DNA from: Bacteroidota bacterium
GTDB lineage: Bacteria; Bacteroidota; Bacteroidia; Chitinophagales; Saprospiraceae
DNA length: 64,000 nucleotides
NCBI GenBank assembly: GCA_016124585.1
Contig: WGNL01000009.1
Coordinates: forward strand, 1 to 64,000
Direction of reading: 5' to 3'
In this document: piece by piece, positions 60,633 to 64,000 of the stretch
Position numbering within the stretch: the first letter of the stretch is position 1
How the letters are laid out: every line of letters begins with the position of its first letter
Position numbers and translations under genes: made by a program
Notes under the pieces: generated by a model
Database searches by the model: none
Seen by the model: the letters and a program-made list of their open reading frames with translations, nothing else
What the model was told of the DNA's origin: nothing

Positions 60633-60800
60633 CAGGGGCTAAAGATACGGGAGTTTTCAAAAGGTTCCACAGGGTAAAAAATGCGGGAATACCTGAAAAC
60701 ACTGCTTACCAAGCCACTTGGCATATTCACCCACTGAAACGGCATATTCCCTCATTATAGATTTTTTTAAAAAAAATTTGGGGAGAGATTTGGAACGAGA

Positions 60801-60880
60801 GGTTTAGAAAGTTTAGCTGGGTTAGAAGTTTTATTCCACGCCCACTAAACCTTCTAAACCCCTCTAAACCATCTAAACTT
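60801..60880. repeat. CTAAACC/GGTTTAG word-repeat element
   Basis: GGTTTAGAAAGTTTAG (60801-60816) pairs with CTAAACCTTCTAAACC (60845-60860) at 15 of 16 positions. A further CTAAACCATCTAAACT follows at about 60864-60879. It lies in the leader, ending nine bases before the start of the VWA gene, and could fold into alternative hairpins. Confidence 0.7.
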
Positions 60881-60888
60881 CATATAAA

Positions 60889-62064
60889 ATGCTCACGACA
60901 AAACAATTCATCGCCACCCTTGCTTTCGGAATGGCCATTTGGTTCGGCACCACTTATGCAAACACGATTTGGCAAAACCTTGCTGGCCTCATCCGAACCG
61001 AAAAACCTGCCACCGAAGACAATCCGAACAGCATCCAAGTCGCCCTATTATTGGATACCAGCGGCAGCATGGACGGCCTCATTGAGCAGGCAAAATCGCA
61101 ACTCTGGAAAATCCTCAACGAATTGAACCGCATGCGAAAAGACCAGCAAATACCGACGTTGGAAGTAGCATTATACGAATATGGAAATACGGGCCGCCAC
61201 CCCAATCATCCGATTGAAATAAACCAGTTGGCTGCTTTTACCACGGATATGGATTTGATTTCAGAAAGACTGTTTTCCCTGACCACCAACGGCGGCGACG
61301 AATATTGCGGGGCAGTGATTCAAGCCTCCTTGGATGAGTTGCAATGGACTCGAAATGATGGGATGCGAGTGATTTATATCGCTGGAAATGAGCCGTTTAC
61401 ACAAGGCCCAACACAGTTTTCAGCGGCTTGCGCCAATGCAGTGGAAAAAGGAATCATCGTGAATACCATCCACTGCGGTGACTGTGAAGAAGGTGTGCGT
61501 GGCTCATGGCAAGCGGGTGCCATCGCTGGCAAAGGCGAATATTTCTGCATTAATCAAAATCAGGAAACGGTCTATATTCAAACACCATATGACGATGAAA
61601 TCAATCGTTTAAATGCGCAATTAAATGACACGTATATCCCGATGGGACGCCGTGGTGAGGAAAAGAAAATGAACCAAAGCATACAGGATTCCAATGCTGC
61701 CAAATATTCCGTAGCAAATGCTTCCGAGCGTGCTGCTTTTAAATCTTCCAAAAATTATAAGGCGGATGATTGGGACTTGGTGGATGCTTATAAACGGGAT
61801 AAAAAAGTCGTGCAAAACAAAGAAGATCTTCCCGAAAATATGCGGGAGATGAGCATTGAGGAAATGGAACGCCAGATTGAAACCATCAGTACGCAGCGGG
61901 AATCGGTTCAACAGCAAATGCAGGAACTGGACGTGAAACGCAGGCTGTACATCGAACAGGAACGCAGCAAACAAACGGGCGATGGCGGCGGCTTGGAAAA
62001 TGCCATTCTGCAATCGGTGCGGAAACAAGCTGAGGCGAAGGGATTTGAGATAGAGAAATTGTAA
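60889..62064 (+). CDS. VWA-domain protein with a signal-anchor N-terminus
   Basis: 391 residues. A hydrophobic N-terminus (FIATLAFGMAIWFGTTYANT) gives export or a membrane anchor. Residues 50-230 are a von Willebrand A domain: the MIDAS motif VALLLDTSGSMDGLIEQA near 52-69 (DxSxS), TNGGDEYCGAV with the conserved acidic residue, and IYIAGNEPF. The C-terminal 110 residues are a long charged helix/coiled coil (EMERQIETISTQRESVQQQM). VWA domains bind proteins through a metal ion; no AAA or Bat partner genes are nearby. Its leader contains the CTAAACC repeat element. Confidence 0.85.
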   Translation: MLTTKQFIATLAFGMAIWFGTTYANTIWQNLAGLIRTEKPATEDNPNSIQVALLLDTSGSMDGLIEQAKSQLWKILNELNRMRKDQQIPTLEVALYEYGNTGRHPNHPIEINQLAAFTTDMDLISERLFSLTTNGGDEYCGAVIQASLDELQWTRNDGMRVIYIAGNEPFTQGPTQFSAACANAVEKGIIVNTIHCGDCEEGVRGSWQAGAIAGKGEYFCINQNQETVYIQTPYDDEINRLNAQLNDTYIPMGRRGEEKKMNQSIQDSNAAKYSVANASERAAFKSSKNYKADDWDLVDAYKRDKKVVQNKEDLPENMREMSIEEMERQIETISTQRESVQQQMQELDVKRRLYIEQERSKQTGDGGGLENAILQSVRKQAEAKGFEIEKL

Positions 62065-62080
62065 ATCCAAATTTAATCAT

Positions 62081-62143
62081 CCGTGTCCAATCCGTGAAAT
62101 CCGTGTTCGATTTTGGCACACGGATTTCACGGATTGGACACGG
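62081..62143. repeat. Perfect 26-bp inverted repeat
   Basis: Arms 62081-62106 and 62118-62143 are perfect complements over 26 bases with an 11-base loop (62107-62117). Each arm contains repeated ATCCGTG words. It lies 17 bases after the VWA gene stop and 27 bases before the next start. Lacking a T tract, it is not a classical terminator. Confidence 0.9.
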
Positions 62144-62169
62144 ATTTTATACTGCAAAAATTCATTATC

Positions 62170-62901
62170 ATGAAAATTAAATCATTTATCGCATTGGTCG
62201 GGCTTTTTAGTTTGGCCATTATTTCTTCTGCTTTCATCCAAAAGACAAACACAGTTAAAACGCCAGTAAATATTAGTACGGAAGGCGAAACTTTTGTAAG
62301 TTTTTTGAGCCAATTCAAAAAAGTGGATTTGCCATATATTTTTGGCGTGGATGATATGGAAGGATATGCAGATTACAAAAACGGTAATCAAAAAAAGGCA
62401 ACTAAAAAATCGGCAAACGCCCATTTGGAGCCTTCTCATTTTATTCCAGAATCCATGCAGGGAAAGTTCAGCCGGATGGGTCCGCCGGAATTGACACCTG
62501 TCGCCCGATTTTATCCGAACCCACAGATGGTGGCGGTTATTTTTTGCTCAAAACTGCCATTCGGTGATGGGGTGAACAGGAATTACAACTTGGTTCTTTA
62601 TGATTTAAAAGGCAATATTTTACCGAAAACCAAGGATAAATCCAGCTATCACCACGCTTTTAATTTAGCTTATTCCAGCGTTGATAAAACCATGACTTTC
62701 AGCATTGATTCCAATGGCAATATTACGCAGCAGCTATTCAATAATCAGTGGCGGAAAAATGTGGCGAATAATGGGATTAACGGCAATACCATACAAAGTT
62801 TTAAAAAAGAAGATACGCTCGCTTTTCAGATTGACAACAAAGGGAATATTGCGGAGCAAAAACAGACTTTGCCTGCAACTGCTTCAAGGGCTGAACCATA
62901 A
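62170..62901 (+). CDS. Exported protein of unknown function
   Basis: 243 residues from ATG 62170 (MKIKSFIALVGLFSLAIISS, signal peptide); the extension to 62113 would start inside the inverted repeat. The mature part has a central domain with RMGPPELTPVARFYPNP and MVAVIFCSKLPFGDG, then strand-turn repeats (LVLYDLKGNILPK, FSIDSNGNITQQLF, FQIDNKGNIAEQ), which resemble propeller or RHS-like turns. No family recognised. It sits between a VWA gene and a DUF2306 gene on one strand, with hairpin elements in both gaps. Confidence 0.7.
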   Translation: MKIKSFIALVGLFSLAIISSAFIQKTNTVKTPVNISTEGETFVSFLSQFKKVDLPYIFGVDDMEGYADYKNGNQKKATKKSANAHLEPSHFIPESMQGKFSRMGPPELTPVARFYPNPQMVAVIFCSKLPFGDGVNRNYNLVLYDLKGNILPKTKDKSSYHHAFNLAYSSVDKTMTFSIDSNGNITQQLFNNQWRKNVANNGINGNTIQSFKKEDTLAFQIDNKGNIAEQKQTLPATASRAEP

Positions 62902-62911
62902 TCCTCCACCG

Positions 62912-62940
62912 ACGTCGGCGAGGTTTTGAACCTCGCCGAC
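62912..62940. repeat. Perfect hairpin repeat, copy 2
   Basis: All 29 bases are identical to 5833-5861. The arms GTCGGCGAGGTT / AACCTCGCCGAC flank a TTG loop. It ends 18 bases before the start of the DUF2306 gene. Confidence 0.85.
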
Positions 62941-62958
62941 ATTTAATTTATCCTTGCC

Positions 62959-63651
62959 ATGAAATTAATCCAGTATATCCGAAATTCATGCTGGCCAATT
63001 GCCATCCTATTTTTCACCTATCAATTCTTTTTAATTATCGCCCCCTATACTTCCTGGCAATTGGACGTTGATTTCCTTATCACCAAGCAGCATATCATCC
63101 ATTTAATTCATTATCGGGCGGCATTTTATGCGCATATATTCAGCAGCATATTCGTATTGGCAAGCGGGGCATTTTTATTCTCAAAATATATCCTCCAAAA
63201 AGCACCAAAACTGCACAGATATGCGGGCCGGATTTATGTCGTGGCGCTGTTGCTCGTTAGTGCGCCAAGCGGCTTTGTCATGTCATTTTATGCCAATGGT
63301 GGCTGGCCAGCAAAACTGAGTTTCATCATCCTCGCTCCGCTGTGGTGGTATTTTACTTGGAAAGGATTCGACACAGCCCGAAAGCGGAAATTTGCGGAGC
63401 ACAAAAAATGGATGCTGCGAAGTTATGCGATTACGCTGTCGGCAGTGAGTTTGCGGGTTTATCAAATGCTGCTAGGGCAGTTCTTATACCTAGACCCTGT
63501 TACACAGTATGTCTTGGTTTCATGGACAGCTTGGCTAGGCAATTGGGCTGCCGTTGAAGCATGGATTTGGTGGAAAACACGCAGCAGTTTCAGCTTTTCT
63601 CCAGCACCACTTCCACGACCGTCGGGCAAAGTATCATCGCTTGCGGCATAG
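62959..63651 (+). CDS. DUF2306 membrane protein
   Basis: 230 residues with about six membrane helices. Family features: AAFYAHIFSSIFVLASGAFLF, HRYAGRIYVVALLLVSAPSG with the conserved His-Arg, GGWPAKLSFIILAPLWWYFT, and AEHKKWMLRSYAITLSAVSLR, where His and Arg recur. The paired His/Arg motifs hint at heme or quinone contact, but the family has no proven function. The hairpin repeat lies directly before its start. Its last 21 codons overlap the end of a convergent methyltransferase gene by 62 bases. Confidence 0.85.
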   Translation: MKLIQYIRNSCWPIAILFFTYQFFLIIAPYTSWQLDVDFLITKQHIIHLIHYRAAFYAHIFSSIFVLASGAFLFSKYILQKAPKLHRYAGRIYVVALLLVSAPSGFVMSFYANGGWPAKLSFIILAPLWWYFTWKGFDTARKRKFAEHKKWMLRSYAITLSAVSLRVYQMLLGQFLYLDPVTQYVLVSWTAWLGNWAAVEAWIWWKTRSSFSFSPAPLPRPSGKVSSLAA

Positions 63652-64000
63652 CTGTTAGGGCCTCCAATTCTGTCAGTGCCCCGGCCACTTCTTCTGCCGA
63701 AATCAAGCCCCGCTCAATGAGTTTGGGCATGTATATTTTCAGGAAGGAATAGGGCCACTCCCAAGTCAAATCAGACGGCCTCGCCAGCTTCGAAATGGAG
63801 CGGTTGCTGAGCAGTTTTATACCCAAAGCTTCAGCAATTGCTGGCATTTTGCGACCCACGTCAATATCGCCGGGCTGCTCGCTTTTCATGGAACGATAGC
63901 AGGCGGCGATGCCCTTTTTCAGTTGCGGAAGTGATGGCTCAGACTGAAAAGTCGTCCAGTCGAAATACTCTTGGATGACCATGCGGCCACCGGGTTTCAG
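63590..64000 (-). CDS. SAM-dependent methyltransferase, C-terminal part (runs off the window)
   Basis: 136 codons are visible; the frame stays open to the window edge, so the gene starts outside. LKPGGRMVIQEYFDW at the edge is the typical class I methyltransferase motif after the SAM-binding fold (LxPGGxxxxxE). The rest is helical with no visible catalytic residue (MPAIAEALGIKLL, WPYSFLKIYMPKLIERGLI) and ends in a strand (MILCPTVVEVVLEKS), as in small-molecule methyltransferases. The internal ATG at 63982 is not the true start. It overlaps the convergent DUF2306 gene by 62 bases. Confidence 0.7.
   Translation of the reverse strand: MKPGGRMVIQEYFDWTTFQSEPSLPQLKKGIAACYRSMKSEQPGDIDVGRKMPAIAEALGIKLLSNRSISKLARPSDLTWEWPYSFLKIYMPKLIERGLISAEEVAGALTELEALTAMPQAMILCPTVVEVVLEKS

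Noticed and set aside
1-64000. tRNA, rRNA, prophage or integrative element
   Set aside because: No cloverleaf, rRNA or structural phage gene could be recognised by eye; a tRNAscan or Infernal run would be needed to exclude small RNAs.

Overview
The window looks like chromosomal DNA from a Bacteroidota member, most likely of the Saprospiraceae. The signs are a SprA-type type IX secretion translocon, three proteins with T9SS type A C-terminal sorting domains, SprB-type repeats, a MurF-alanine racemase fusion, paired DUF4331 proteins, a LytS/LytTR-type two-component pair, and a Bacteroidota -7 box (TAnnTTTG) before rpsT. The assignment rests on protein families read by eye; no search was run.

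Layout. 1-605: the right end of an IS1-family element abuts, and probably truncates, a small exported-protein gene. 0.7-7.5 kb: housekeeping and transport genes (App1-like phosphatase, NhaD, a second cation/proton antiporter, rpsT, uppP, glyS). 7.5-10.4 kb: an accessory segment with a precisely phased 21-bp repeat array, a protein of unknown function, repeat-rich DNA, and a tightly coupled AT-rich gene pair (winged-helix-like protein plus HEPN-like protein with an Rx4H motif). 10.5-18.9 kb (all minus): DUF3857/transglutaminase protein, two tandem TPR paralogues, an outer-membrane beta-barrel, coaX and moaA. 19-30 kb: sprA, ruvA and, divergently, murF-alr. 30-35 kb: a giant secreted thioredoxin/SprB-repeat protein. 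35-45 kb: a double-esterase protein, an MscS channel, an FdhF/YdeP-type molybdopterin oxidoreductase, and a DUF4331/DUF4331/TPR cluster. 45-54 kb: YitT, two AT-rich orphans, an exported PPC-domain protein, a TlpA-like protein, an HtrA-like protease, a WG-repeat protein and a conserved unknown. 54-64 kb: two T9SS cargo proteins, a two-component system, a VWA protein, two small membrane or exported proteins, and the 3' part of a methyltransferase gene running off the end.

How genes work together. SprA would export the T9SS cargo proteins at about 30, 54 and 57 kb. UppP and MurF-Alr serve peptidoglycan synthesis. MoaA makes the molybdenum cofactor that the YdeP-like oxidoreductase needs. The sensor kinase and LytTR regulator form one operon.

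The most unusual layer is non-coding. At least nine intergenic spaces hold different inverted or word-repeat elements, several with perfect arms of 15-26 bp, and one hairpin core occurs twice 57 kb apart. With the 21-bp array (exactly ten in-register units, also a leucine heptad register on the minus strand) and the HEPN/winged-helix pair, these are the best candidates for undescribed biology. No tRNA, rRNA, CRISPR array, prophage or origin was recognised.
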